Shown here piece after piece: positions 21,331 to 30,438 of a stretch of DNA of 64,000 bases. The DNA is from Plasmodium brasilianum (taxonomy: Eukaryota; Apicomplexa; Aconoidasida; Haemosporida; Plasmodiidae). The position numbers and the translations under genes are program-made. The notes beneath the pieces are model-generated. The model worked only from the letters and a program-made list of their open reading frames with translations. It was not told the DNA's origin and searched no databases. Every line of letters starts with the position of its first letter. Position 1 is the stretch's first letter. The stretch spans positions 970,001 to 1,034,000 of the forward strand of contig NC_090116.1 in the NCBI RefSeq assembly GCF_023973825.1, in the 5' to 3' direction.

Positions 21331-23469
21331 TTATCCTCTCCTTTTTTTCCTTCTTTTTTTTCTCTTCTTTTGCTTTTCTGCATCTGTTTGTCCATTCACT
21401 ACTTTTCCTTTAGCAGCCTTCTTCCACAAACCCTTTTTTCCAAATGATGGGGCATTAGCTCCACAACTGCCGTTGATATCATCCGCATTATGATACCCCT
21501 CTGAAATGTAGTCTCTGTCGTCCGTCTTTATCTTTCCATAGCGCATTTTACCAGGAGTCTTCACTTTATTAGTAAGCCGTTGACTGATATATGTTTTATG
21601 TGCATTAGATCTGTCCGTGGGATAACTACTAGACCTGTCAGTGAGATGTCCATTAGGCCTATCATTCGTTTGATAACCCGGTTGAGTAGAGTTCTGGTGC
21701 ACGTCTTGATACGGGTTTACCTTTCCTATTTCGTTACGCTTAAACTGGATGGTATCAGGTGATAACTTGTCCAGTAATAGTCTAACTTCATTCTCTCTTA
21801 CCTGCTTCTTTGTTTCATATGGATTATTAACAAAAGTGTCTATATTTGCTAGTCCAGAACCAGGTACTAGAAATGATTTAACAGAATATTTGAGACCTGC
21901 ACAACATATATCTTCAAATGGTTGAAAGGATATGGAATTAATTTTATCTCCATATGTATTATGTGTTAAGTAAACTTCCGGTTTTGTAAAAAGATTTTTA
22001 TACGTTTTAAAATGACTGTTCATACAAAATGCAACAATCGATGTATCACTAATATCTATGTTATTAATAATATTATGTTCTCTATACGATTTGATATATT
22101 CTAATTTTCTCATATCCCATATTTTATATGTACAATCAATAGAAGCACTAATTAAATAATTATCACTTACAGCTATTGAAGATATAGGAGTATAATGACA
22201 ATATATATCACATATACATTTGTCTACATTAGGTGACCATAAGGTAACATGCCCATTACTATGTCCTAAATAAATAATTGCATCATGTTTATTTTGTTTC
22301 ATAATAGAACATGGACCCCTTTTCGTTTTTTTCCTTGTAATTATATTACCCATAGTTATATCTTGGTATACTAATTCTCCAAATTCTCCTACTGATGTTA
22401 ATAAAAAATGGTATGGTAAGAATTCCATTTGGTATGTATATAATATGTCTTTTATACAATTTACTTCTAACCCTGTGTTATCATATATATACATATACTT
22501 TTTTTGACTAACAGCAAAAAGCTTATGATTATGTAATATAGTATTACATCTAACCGTTTCACATACCTCTAGTTCACATAATGTTTCTAAGTTTTGTGTA
22601 TCTATTAATGTTATATGTCCTTTATCTCCTGTTGTTAATAAATATTTTCCATTTCTTGAATATGTACATGTATATGGTCCCATGTTCAAACTTAAGTCTA
22701 TTACTTTTTTTTGTGTCCCTATATCTGCTCTATCGTAGATATACTTTTGGCTAATATGAATTTTCTTCTCCTCCTTGATTCCTTCTTCTCCCTCCTCAGT
22801 GCGCTTGTAGTACTCTCCACTATAGCAACTACGCTCATCACGCATGCTGAAGTGCATTTTATTCTGAACATGTGCAGGAAATTTCATAATGCGCACCTCC
22901 TTTTGACTAGTAGCATTCGTCTCGGGAATGTTTCCTACCCCTTTTTCGATTTTATTCAAATCTTCCATCACTATTCGTTTTATTTTATCCACCCCACTTT
23001 GTTTTATTTTATCCACCCCACTTTGTTTTATTTCATCCATCCCTTTTTTTGTTCTAATCTCCTTCCCCTTCTTCCCCTTCTTCCCTTTCAACACAGGATG
23101 AACCCCTTCAGTGTCATCCTTCTTCTGAACAAGATGCTTCTGCTTCACGTCAATGTATCCTTCATCAATTTTTCTGAATTTTTTATTTGCTAAAATTTTT
23201 TTAGTTGATAAAATAGCTAATTTAACATCTTTCTTCAATTTATTTTTTAATTTTTTATTTTTTATATTTTTTGTATTCGGAAGATCTTTGGGTAACTGTG
23301 TAGGGTCGACAACAGGAAGGTAATTTATTTTATTACCTCCATTTCTTTTTTTCTTTTTCTTAATTCTCTTTTTAATATTATATATGATTTTATTAACATT
23401 AACTACTGTTATCTTATTCTCTTTGATTTTTTCTGTGTTTACGTTGCTTTCAACGAATATATCTTCCAT
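21331..23469 (-). CDS. UTP7: U3 snoRNP-associated WD40 protein UTP7 (WDR46/BING4)
   Basis: Single open frame of 712 residues from ATG 23469. The first 250 residues are Lys-rich and basic (nucleolar-type). WD40 repeats follow at about 255-500 with family-specific blocks: GPYTCTYSRNGKYLLTTGDKG, MEFLPYHFLLTSVGEFGELVY, AIIYLGHSNGHVTLWSPN and DNYLISASIDCTYKIWDMRK. The BING4 C-terminal domain is at about 505-590 (FEDICCAGLKYSVKSFLVPG). UTP7 is part of the small-subunit processome and is needed for 18S rRNA maturation in the nucleolus. The frame ends in a Lys/Arg run (KKRKKRRKKRRG) at a purine tract. A different reverse frame continues beyond it to 21239 (IKIWREREKK, TRCTEIFEKKFKEQDK), so the true C-terminus may lie there. 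Confidence 0.93.
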   Translation of the reverse strand: MEDIFVESNVNTEKIKENKITVVNVNKIIYNIKKRIKKKKKRNGGNKINYLPVVDPTQLPKDLPNTKNIKNKKLKNKLKKDVKLAILSTKKILANKKFRKIDEGYIDVKQKHLVQKKDDTEGVHPVLKGKKGKKGKEIRTKKGMDEIKQSGVDKIKQSGVDKIKRIVMEDLNKIEKGVGNIPETNATSQKEVRIMKFPAHVQNKMHFSMRDERSCYSGEYYKRTEEGEEGIKEEKKIHISQKYIYDRADIGTQKKVIDLSLNMGPYTCTYSRNGKYLLTTGDKGHITLIDTQNLETLCELEVCETVRCNTILHNHKLFAVSQKKYMYIYDNTGLEVNCIKDILYTYQMEFLPYHFLLTSVGEFGELVYQDITMGNIITRKKTKRGPCSIMKQNKHDAIIYLGHSNGHVTLWSPNVDKCICDIYCHYTPISSIAVSDNYLISASIDCTYKIWDMRKLEYIKSYREHNIINNIDISDTSIVAFCMNSHFKTYKNLFTKPEVYLTHNTYGDKINSISFQPFEDICCAGLKYSVKSFLVPGSGLANIDTFVNNPYETKKQVRENEVRLLLDKLSPDTIQFKRNEIGKVNPYQDVHQNSTQPGYQTNDRPNGHLTDRSSSYPTDRSNAHKTYISQRLTNKVKTPGKMRYGKIKTDDRDYISEGYHNADDINGSCGANAPSFGKKGLWKKAAKGKVVNGQTDAEKQKKRKKRRKKRRG

Positions 23470-23685
23470 TTTGTTCCTCTGTTACTGATTTTTGTGATGT
23501 CCTTCCGGTATTTTATACACTTCTTTCTTCAAGTATTTTATTATATATACGTGCATATATTTACGCAATTGAGAAGCGACTGGCCCCGCTTCCTGCAGTT
23601 AAAAAGGCTTGACAACTTACCCCCCTTACCTTGCGCGTTTACCCGAATTATATAGCTCCTTTATTAAGTTAGTTCTCGCTTTCGT

Positions 23686-23850
23686 TCTTACTTTTTTTCG
23701 TTCTTACCTTTTTTCGTTCTTACTTTTTTTCGTTCTTACTTTTTTTCGTTCTTACTTTTTTTCGTTCTTACTTTTTTTCGTTCTTACTTTTTTTCGTTCT
23801 TACTTTTTTTCGTTCTTACTTTTTTTCGTTCTTACTTTTTTTCGTTCTTT
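23686..23850. repeat. 16-bp tandem repeat CTTACTTTTTTTCGTT
   Basis: About ten copies of a 16-base unit, followed by degenerate CTTTTTTC repeats to 23990. It lies upstream of UTP7. A 150-codon Phe/Leu/Ser frame across it is a shadow. Confidence 0.9.
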
Positions 23851-24118
23851 TTTCTTTTTTTCTTTTTTCCTTTTTTCTTTTTTTCTATTTTTCTTTTTTT
23901 CTATTTTTCTTTTATTCCTTTTTTCGTTTTTTCGTTTTTTCCTTTTTTCTTTCTTTCTTGCTTTTTCTCCTTTTTTTTTTTTTCTTTTTGTTCATAAATT
24001 TATACAAAATCGCTTGTTACAAATTGTTGTTCTTCACTGCAAAATTGTGTTGACTACTTAAACATGGCATTGTTTGTTTTTTAAATATTGTAATGTTTAA
24101 GCAGTTTTTGAGGTAACG

Positions 24119-24225
24119 TTCATATGTACTTTTGTATGTAGTATGTACGTATATATGTAGTATGTACGTATACATGTAGTATGTACGTATACATGTAGTA
24201 TGTACGTATACATGTAGTATGTAGG
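24119..24225. repeat. tandem GTATGTACGTATACATGTA repeat
   Basis: Five or six copies of a 19-base unit. Between here and 25311 lie poly-A tracts at about 24403-24422 and 24713-24736, and an open segment at 24890-25024 discussed under findings. Confidence 0.8.
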
Positions 24226-24705
24226 TAGTTTGGTAGGTACATGCATATACGTGCGTACGCATGTACATGTATTTTTAAGTATTATATGCCATTCCCCCTT
24301 CCGCTGGGAATACGTATATATTCTCATTTACGCTATATACCATTTTTTGGTAAATCAAAAAAAAGCATGCAAAAAAGAGAGAAAAATTGCCCAACTAATT
24401 TTATAGAAAAAAAAAAAAAAAAATTAATACTCCGAGTGCCCCAATGCAACATGAGCATTTGTTCAAATTGGTAACTCGCACATTGTGAGTGCATAGAAAG
24501 GCACAGTGTAATATTTAAGTACGTATACATGTTATATATAATATACATATAAATGTATATATGCATATATGCACATACGTAAATACGTTTATCGATCCAT
24601 ACATGCGCATATTACTTACCGTTTATATTATATATATGTATCTTGTTTTTTGATATTTTCTTTTTTTTTTCCCATATTTGCTATTTTTCGCATGAACAAG
24701 CAAGG

Positions 24706-24736
<31 letters not shown>

Positions 24737-25311
24737 GAAAGAAAGAAAGAAAGGAAGGAAGGAAAACTCTGAAATGAACGAATTGGAGGAAAATAAATGC
24801 CAAATAAATTCAAATTTTTTAAAGATACGAGTAAAAAAAATTGAAGCAAAGGAATGGCCAACCATAGTTAGCGTTTAAACGAAAGTTGAAGAGAAAAGAT
24901 AAGGCATACTTATAAGGTAAAGGAAATCATTGAATTTTCTGAAAAGTGCAAACTATATCAAAATTGTGTTGAACGTACACGCACATGTATCCAGCGCTTG
25001 CTCCACAAGCTGTATAATAATTGAAAGCGTAAAACGGAAAGGGAAAAACTCAAAGTGGAAAAAGCGAAAAGTAGAAAACGTACTAACAAGGCAATTCGCT
25101 CAACACTGAAATTTACTTTACTGCAAAACTACAGCGTTCAGCCTGCGTATCAATGATATCCCTAAACAATTTCCATACTGTCATATATTGTTATCACGTC
25201 CCGATTATCGCATAACGAGAGAAATATTATATTATTTTATTTTTTTTTTGTTCTCCCCATTTTTAAGAAGTTTGAAAAATTAAAAAAAAAAAAGAAAAAA
25301 AAAAAGAAAAT

Positions 25312-25772
25312 ATGTCAAAAGCTGTGTATGCAAAGATTTGGATGAGCACGAGGAATTTTACCCTTCGAAGGAGATACGGATGGTTCAAAGTTTGGTAAGA
25401 AAAAAAGGGAACAAAAGAATGAGTATTGTCCAATAAATCCATGCCTTAGCGGCACGTGGTTCTGGCTTTGCTTGTATCGTACGCTCATATGCAAACGCGG
25501 ACACGTGTACATACATATATATACGCATATATGAATATATGTATATATGTATATACATACTTATGCGCATGTGTATACCCATGTGTGTGCTTTTTTTGTA
25601 TGCTCTCATCCGCAGCTCTCGCCTAAGCCCATGGTTGTACGTTTGGGGCTTTTATTGCGTCTCTTTGGTCTTTCCCGCATTCGACAACGAGTATAAAAAG
25701 CTTTTGACATTTGGCATATGGAAGGAAAATGATGTTGGATATAAGAAGTGTGCTCCCCCTCCTTATGAATAA
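25312..25772 (+). CDS. small spliced membrane protein, two exons, 79 residues (unrecognised)
   Basis: Exon 1 is 25312-25394 (ATG, donor GTAAGA, phase 2) and exon 2 is 25616-25772 (acceptor CCGCAG), 240 bases in total. The N-terminus is basic, with hydroxylated residues and no acids (MSKAVYAKIWMSTRNFTLRR), as in mitochondrial targeting. A single hydrophobic segment spans the junction region (WLYVWGFYCVSLVFPAF), followed by a hydrophilic tail ending GYKKCAPPPYE. Such short single-span proteins are common among subunits of respiratory complexes and ATP synthase in apicomplexans; a mitochondrial inner-membrane role is an inference from architecture only. The consensus splice sites, exact phase match and non-repetitive composition make it a likely real gene. 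Confidence 0.6.
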
Positions 25773-25892
25773 AACAAACGAACAAAAGGATAAACAAAAA
25801 AAAAAAAAAAATAAAATAATAAAATGTATACTGTACGACTACAAGGAATAATTAAATAGTGAGGAAGTGAAGTAATGAGAGAGTGAAAAAAT

Positions 25893-26182
25893 GCTAACGT
25901 GCTAATGTGCTAACGTGCTAACGTGCTAATGTACTGACGTGCTAATGTAATAACGTGATAATGTACTAACGTGCTAATGTACTAACGTGTTAACGTACCA
26001 ACGTGTTAATGTACTAACGTGTTAATGTACTAACGTGTTAACGTACTAACGTGTTAATGTACTAACGTGCTAATGTACTAACGTGCTAATGTACTAACGT
26101 GTTAACGTACTAACGTGTTAATGTACTAACGTGTTAACGTACTAACGTGTTAACGTACTAACGTGTTAATGTACTAACGTGC
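25893..26182. repeat. 16-bp tandem repeat (CTAACGTGTTAATGTA)
   Basis: About 18 copies of TAACGTG(T/C)TAATGTAC and TAACGTGTTAACGTAC. Alternation of ACGT and AACGTT-type cores gives a near-palindromic array. It is non-coding and lies between two candidate small genes. Confidence 0.93.
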
Positions 26183-26192
26183 GAGGGTACAT

Positions 26193-26285
26193 TTATACCT
26201 TTTTTTCCTTTTTCTTGGGGGAAATTCCAGCTAATATTTTAACAACTCTAAGCATAGAGAACAAATTAGATTTGTTCACATCACA
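26193..26285 (-). CDS. probable terminal exon of an unresolved reverse-strand gene
   Basis: After a CTCAG acceptor, 30 codons read CDVNKSNLFSMLRVVKILAG ISPKKKEKKV and end at TAA 26193. The other two reverse frames are closed by stops. Composition is clearly protein-like against an AT repeat background. Possible upstream exons lie at 26936-27075, where one frame reads GIYLLKAAKLLNSNSYACVQ and continues for about 15 residues. The start and joins could not be resolved, and the gene would be divergent from the one at 27413. Confidence 0.4.
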   Translation of the reverse strand, partial: CDVNKSNLFSMLRVVKILAGISPKKKEKKV

Positions 26286-27352
26286 CTGAGGGAGTAAACT
26301 TTTCGACAAAACATGCAATAACGCGTGTGCCATACATGCAGACATATCTAAATATGTATGTACGTATGCATTTACGCATACGTGTTAACAACCCACTTCT
26401 CAGTTCATTTTGCAGATCGTATACGTATTAAGCTGTTTTTCTGCTTGTATGTAAACAGTTATGTGTGTGTATATATGTATATGTACACTCAAATTTTTTC
26501 CCTTTTTTTTTTTTTTTTTTTTTTTTTGTAAACCTATAACTTGCCGTAAAAAGCCAAAAAAAGGAGTGCTTAACATGCTTATATTTTTTGTTAATTTTTT
26601 GTTAATTTTTTTTGCAATTTTTTTGGGTATTCCCGATAGAAAACGTCAAGAGACCCGTAAAAAGTAGTAACTTCGTTATTTGATACATAAACAACTTTGA
26701 CGACTAAACTTTTTGCGAAGTGTTCAATGTGAAATGATATGTTATATGTGCTATTCGCTGCTTGCTATTCGATATTTACTACTTGCTATGTATGAGTCCC
26801 GTTCTATTCTCCAAGCAAATATTGCAATGCGGGAAAAAAAAAAAAAAGAAAAACAAACGTGGTACCTTAAAAGTAAACAGCAAAATGATTAGACAAATGA
26901 ATATGCAAGCAGAAAAAAAGAAAACAACAACATAGAAATGAAACCTACACGTGGTATATGTAAACTCCTTTTTTTTCAAAAAATTTACAAAGTTGCACAC
27001 ACGCATAAGAATTGCTGTTCAGTAGTTTGGCTGCTTTTAAGAGATATATTCCTTGTGTCAGTACACACACTCACATACACACATATATGCATTAACGTAC
27101 ACCTACATATGTACACATATATATAAGCTTATTTTTGTATTGTATAAACTCCTTTTCATTTTTGTACGAATAGAATACAAAAGATACAAATAATCCTAAA
27201 GTGCGCGCACAAAAGAAAAAAAAAAAAAAAAAAAAAGAGGCAATCAATAAATAGCGAAAAGAAGAAGAAAAATAAAGAGAAGATATCAATAAAGTTAAGA
27301 AGATACTACTACAATATTGCAGTAGTATTACGACAGTATTGAAGTATAATAA

Positions 27353-27387
<35 letters not shown>

Positions 27388-27412
27388 GTAAAATCGCAGC
27401 GTCTTATACTAA

Positions 27413-29332
27413 ATGAAGGGTATACATTCATATTGTTCTCTTTTGTGCTTTTCTTTTTTGTTCTTAACATATGGATCAAACTTAGGGACGACTCACGTTG
27501 CCCATGTTGCTATTACACGGATAAGAGATGAGGAGGGGAAAAATAAAAATGAAAAGGAAGAAATTACAAAAGGACAATATTCATATATAGAGGAAGGAAC
27601 GAAGAGGGACGAACAAGTGGGACATAGTGCCAAGGAAACTGATAAACATAATGATGAACAGAGTGATGAACTAAGCGATGATAAGACGGATATTCAAAGA
27701 ACCGAAAAAGAAAACGTGGACAGTAGTGAGCACAGCGGCGATGACGGGATGGATGAATATTTCAATGTCGACGTGGAGGAACTAAGTCTGTTTCCGGACC
27801 CGAACGAGTTGTACGACTTTTTAATGGAGGAGAAAAAGGAGGAAAATGGTAAAAGTAGTAGAAGTACAAGTACCGACAGTCGCGATAGCAGTGGTAATGG
27901 TAGTAGCAGCGGCAGTAGTAGAAGTTTACCGAGAAACAAAACGCTTGAAAACTTAAAGGGTGCTATAAAAAGTGGAAACCTGACGAGGGAGCATTTCCTG
28001 CAATTGTACAAGTCGGCGCTAAGCCATTTCGACGTAGATGGCTATACCTTTTTAATGCAAAAGATAATGCATAAGGAGTATAACGAAAGATTTGCTCAAA
28101 AAGTTAAGAGGTTGAATGAATCTAATCCTCATTGTGATAAGGTGGAAAAACATGATGAAAGGAAAGCAAAACAAAAAAGAAAAAGAAGAGAACCAAACGA
28201 AATGGGTGGAAATAATATAGATTACCCTGGAGGACCTGTGAGATCAACTTATGGAAATAATTTAAGCAAATGGATGAAAGATTCTTTAGAAAACATTGAA
28301 AGTCCTGAGTCTATAAAAGAACCAGGTTTAGCTAATATGTTAATACAAAGTTTGACTATGGTTAAGGGTCTTATTCAATCAGTAGCAAGCTCAGTTGTAG
28401 ATATTGTACCTCCATTAATACCTCCACCTATATGGATAAATAGACCACTTCCATGTTTACCAATGGTAACAGGAAAAAATTGTTTAGGTTCTATACTATA
28501 CCCAATAACAGCTGCAGAATTTGTTACAGCAGATATAACAGATAGTATTATGAATGGTGTTATATCAAGCTTTCCAGCAAAATATGCATCTAAAGTGGGT
28601 AAAACATCTGATACACTATACCGTATATGTGCTATGGCATATTTAGGTATGTACTGTGCATCTATATTTCCTATATGTTGGTTACCAGTAGGATTACGAG
28701 TTTCTGAGACTATGTCTCTTTGTTTCCCTCAATGTTTAGCTACTCTTATAGCATGTCCAGGATTCTGGATTGACGATATTGAAGGACCATGTAGTAATAC
28801 ATCTGTACCTCCATTTTGTTCTTTTTCAATTTTTGTTAATCAGAAAATTGTTCCTCCACAATTAACTTCTTATGATGATTCTCATAATTATCCTTCTACA
28901 TGTCCATCCAAAGATGATGAATATGATATACCAGATGAGTTATATGAACATGAAAAGGAAACTAATGATATGTTCTTAAAAGAAAAAAAGGCCTATTCAA
29001 AATTATCCATATTACCTATCATATATCCAAACCTAGTCCCAAATTTGTATAACAACAAAACGAAGATACATGAAATGGAAACATGCAAATGCATGGACAT
29101 AATTCATTTATGTAAGAAGCACTTTGCTATACCTGTTATAAGAAATGGCAATTCTGTTTTTAATTCCACACATGAGGAGCCTGTTAAATTGTCTTCTATG
29201 CAAAACAAGTGTTGCAAAAAATGCAAGCCCATTTGGAAAATTCTGTTTCCCACTGAGAAAAAAGTCGACTTAAGGGGCTCTCCTGTGTATCCTCGACGTG
29301 CCAAGTTACTATCCGGTATTGTGCAGCGCTGA
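27413..29332 (+). CDS. secreted cysteine-rich protein with Frizzled-like cysteine spacing (conserved Plasmodium type)
   Basis: Single open frame of 639 residues. Residues 1-22 form a signal peptide (MKGIHSYCSLLCFSFLFLTY). Residues 25-270 are charged low-complexity sequence with Ser/Gly and Lys/Arg runs. A conserved region begins near 285 (RSTYGNNLSKWMKDSLENIE) and leads into a Cys-rich hydrophobic domain at about 340-480: CLPMVTGKNCLGSILYP, ICAMAYLGMYCASIFPICW, LCFPQCLATLIACPGFW and CSNTSVPPFCSF. The YCxxxxPIC ... CxxxC ... C pattern recalls Frizzled-type cysteine-rich domains, an inference from spacing. A second Cys cluster closes the protein (CKCMDIIHLCKKH, KCCKKCKPIW). There is no C-terminal anchor, so the protein is probably soluble in a secretory organelle or surface-associated. 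Function unknown. Confidence 0.85.
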   Translation: MKGIHSYCSLLCFSFLFLTYGSNLGTTHVAHVAITRIRDEEGKNKNEKEEITKGQYSYIEEGTKRDEQVGHSAKETDKHNDEQSDELSDDKTDIQRTEKENVDSSEHSGDDGMDEYFNVDVEELSLFPDPNELYDFLMEEKKEENGKSSRSTSTDSRDSSGNGSSSGSSRSLPRNKTLENLKGAIKSGNLTREHFLQLYKSALSHFDVDGYTFLMQKIMHKEYNERFAQKVKRLNESNPHCDKVEKHDERKAKQKRKRREPNEMGGNNIDYPGGPVRSTYGNNLSKWMKDSLENIESPESIKEPGLANMLIQSLTMVKGLIQSVASSVVDIVPPLIPPPIWINRPLPCLPMVTGKNCLGSILYPITAAEFVTADITDSIMNGVISSFPAKYASKVGKTSDTLYRICAMAYLGMYCASIFPICWLPVGLRVSETMSLCFPQCLATLIACPGFWIDDIEGPCSNTSVPPFCSFSIFVNQKIVPPQLTSYDDSHNYPSTCPSKDDEYDIPDELYEHEKETNDMFLKEKKAYSKLSILPIIYPNLVPNLYNNKTKIHEMETCKCMDIIHLCKKHFAIPVIRNGNSVFNSTHEEPVKLSSMQNKCCKKCKPIWKILFPTEKKVDLRGSPVYPRRAKLLSGIVQR

Positions 29333-29865
29333 GCGTGGGGGCGATCCCTTACACGCAGGATAGGCGTTCCTGATTTTGAAAATTTTGTGTTAATTTTGTG
29401 CTAACCTTTGCACTATCCTTTTTGACTTCTTTTTTCACTTCTTGGCATATTCTTTCATTTTTTTTTTTTTCATTTCGTCGACAAAATTTTCAAGCCCTTT
29501 GTTCATTTTTTCGCTGCTTTTTTGTTCATTTTTTCGCTACTTTTTTGTTCATTTTTTCGCTTCTTTTTTGTTGGACCTGTTTAAAATATTCTGTCGTTTC
29601 GCCTTAACAAGTCATAATTTTTAAAAAATGGAGCAAGCGAAAATGGAAAAATTGTAAATTAGGACAAAAAAAAAGGAAAATACAATATGCAATATGGAAA
29701 AATGAAAAATGCAGCATAGCAAAACGAAAAATAAAATATGGCAAAACGAAAAATGCAATATGAAAGAATGACAAAATTGCAAAGTTTTGCGTGCACGAAG
29801 AAGGGGCGTACTGCGCGTAAAAGGTGTTGTATTCCCCTTATTTCTGAAAAGAATTAGAAAAAAGA

Positions 29866-29925
<60 letters not shown>

Positions 29926-30106
29926 CATTCATACATTGCATATATATGTATGTATGTATACTTATATGTATGTCACACTGACAAGGTTATTCTTTCAAAT
30001 AAGAAATAGAAAAAGAAGTTTGGAAGAAAGAAGGGGAATAATTAAACCGATTTTTTCCTTTCACTTTGCAATATTGCGGCGTTGCAATTTGTTCTCTTTT
30101 TTTTTT

Positions 30107-30143
<37 letters not shown>

Positions 30144-30274
30144 TTTTTTTTTCTTTTTTCTACTCTTTATGCTACGCTCCCTCTTTTCTTTTTTTTTTTT
30201 TTTTGTTGGAAAGACAAATTAAAGATGGCGAAAATAAAAAATATGACTATGTTAATATACACAGTTATCACATA

Positions 30275-30314
<40 letters not shown>

Positions 30315-30438
30315 ACTTACCATGTTACATTGAGTGGAAAACAAAATTTTAAAACGAACAAGTAATTTAAATGAAAAGGGGAAAAAAAGCCAAGGGGACA
30401 GAATAGATGTTAAAAAAGATAATCTGTATTTCTATTAT
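29333..30438. other. intergenic region with long homopolymers
   Basis: Contains TTTTTTCGCT-type repeats at 29500-29570, an A58 run at 29867-29924, T tracts at 30097-30142 and an A31-type run at 30277-30311. No gene is supported; the long Phe and Lys frames are homopolymer products. Confidence 0.75.
29867..29924. repeat. A58 homopolymer
   Basis: Uninterrupted run of 58 adenines in the 3' flank of the Cys-rich secreted protein gene. Confidence 0.95.
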
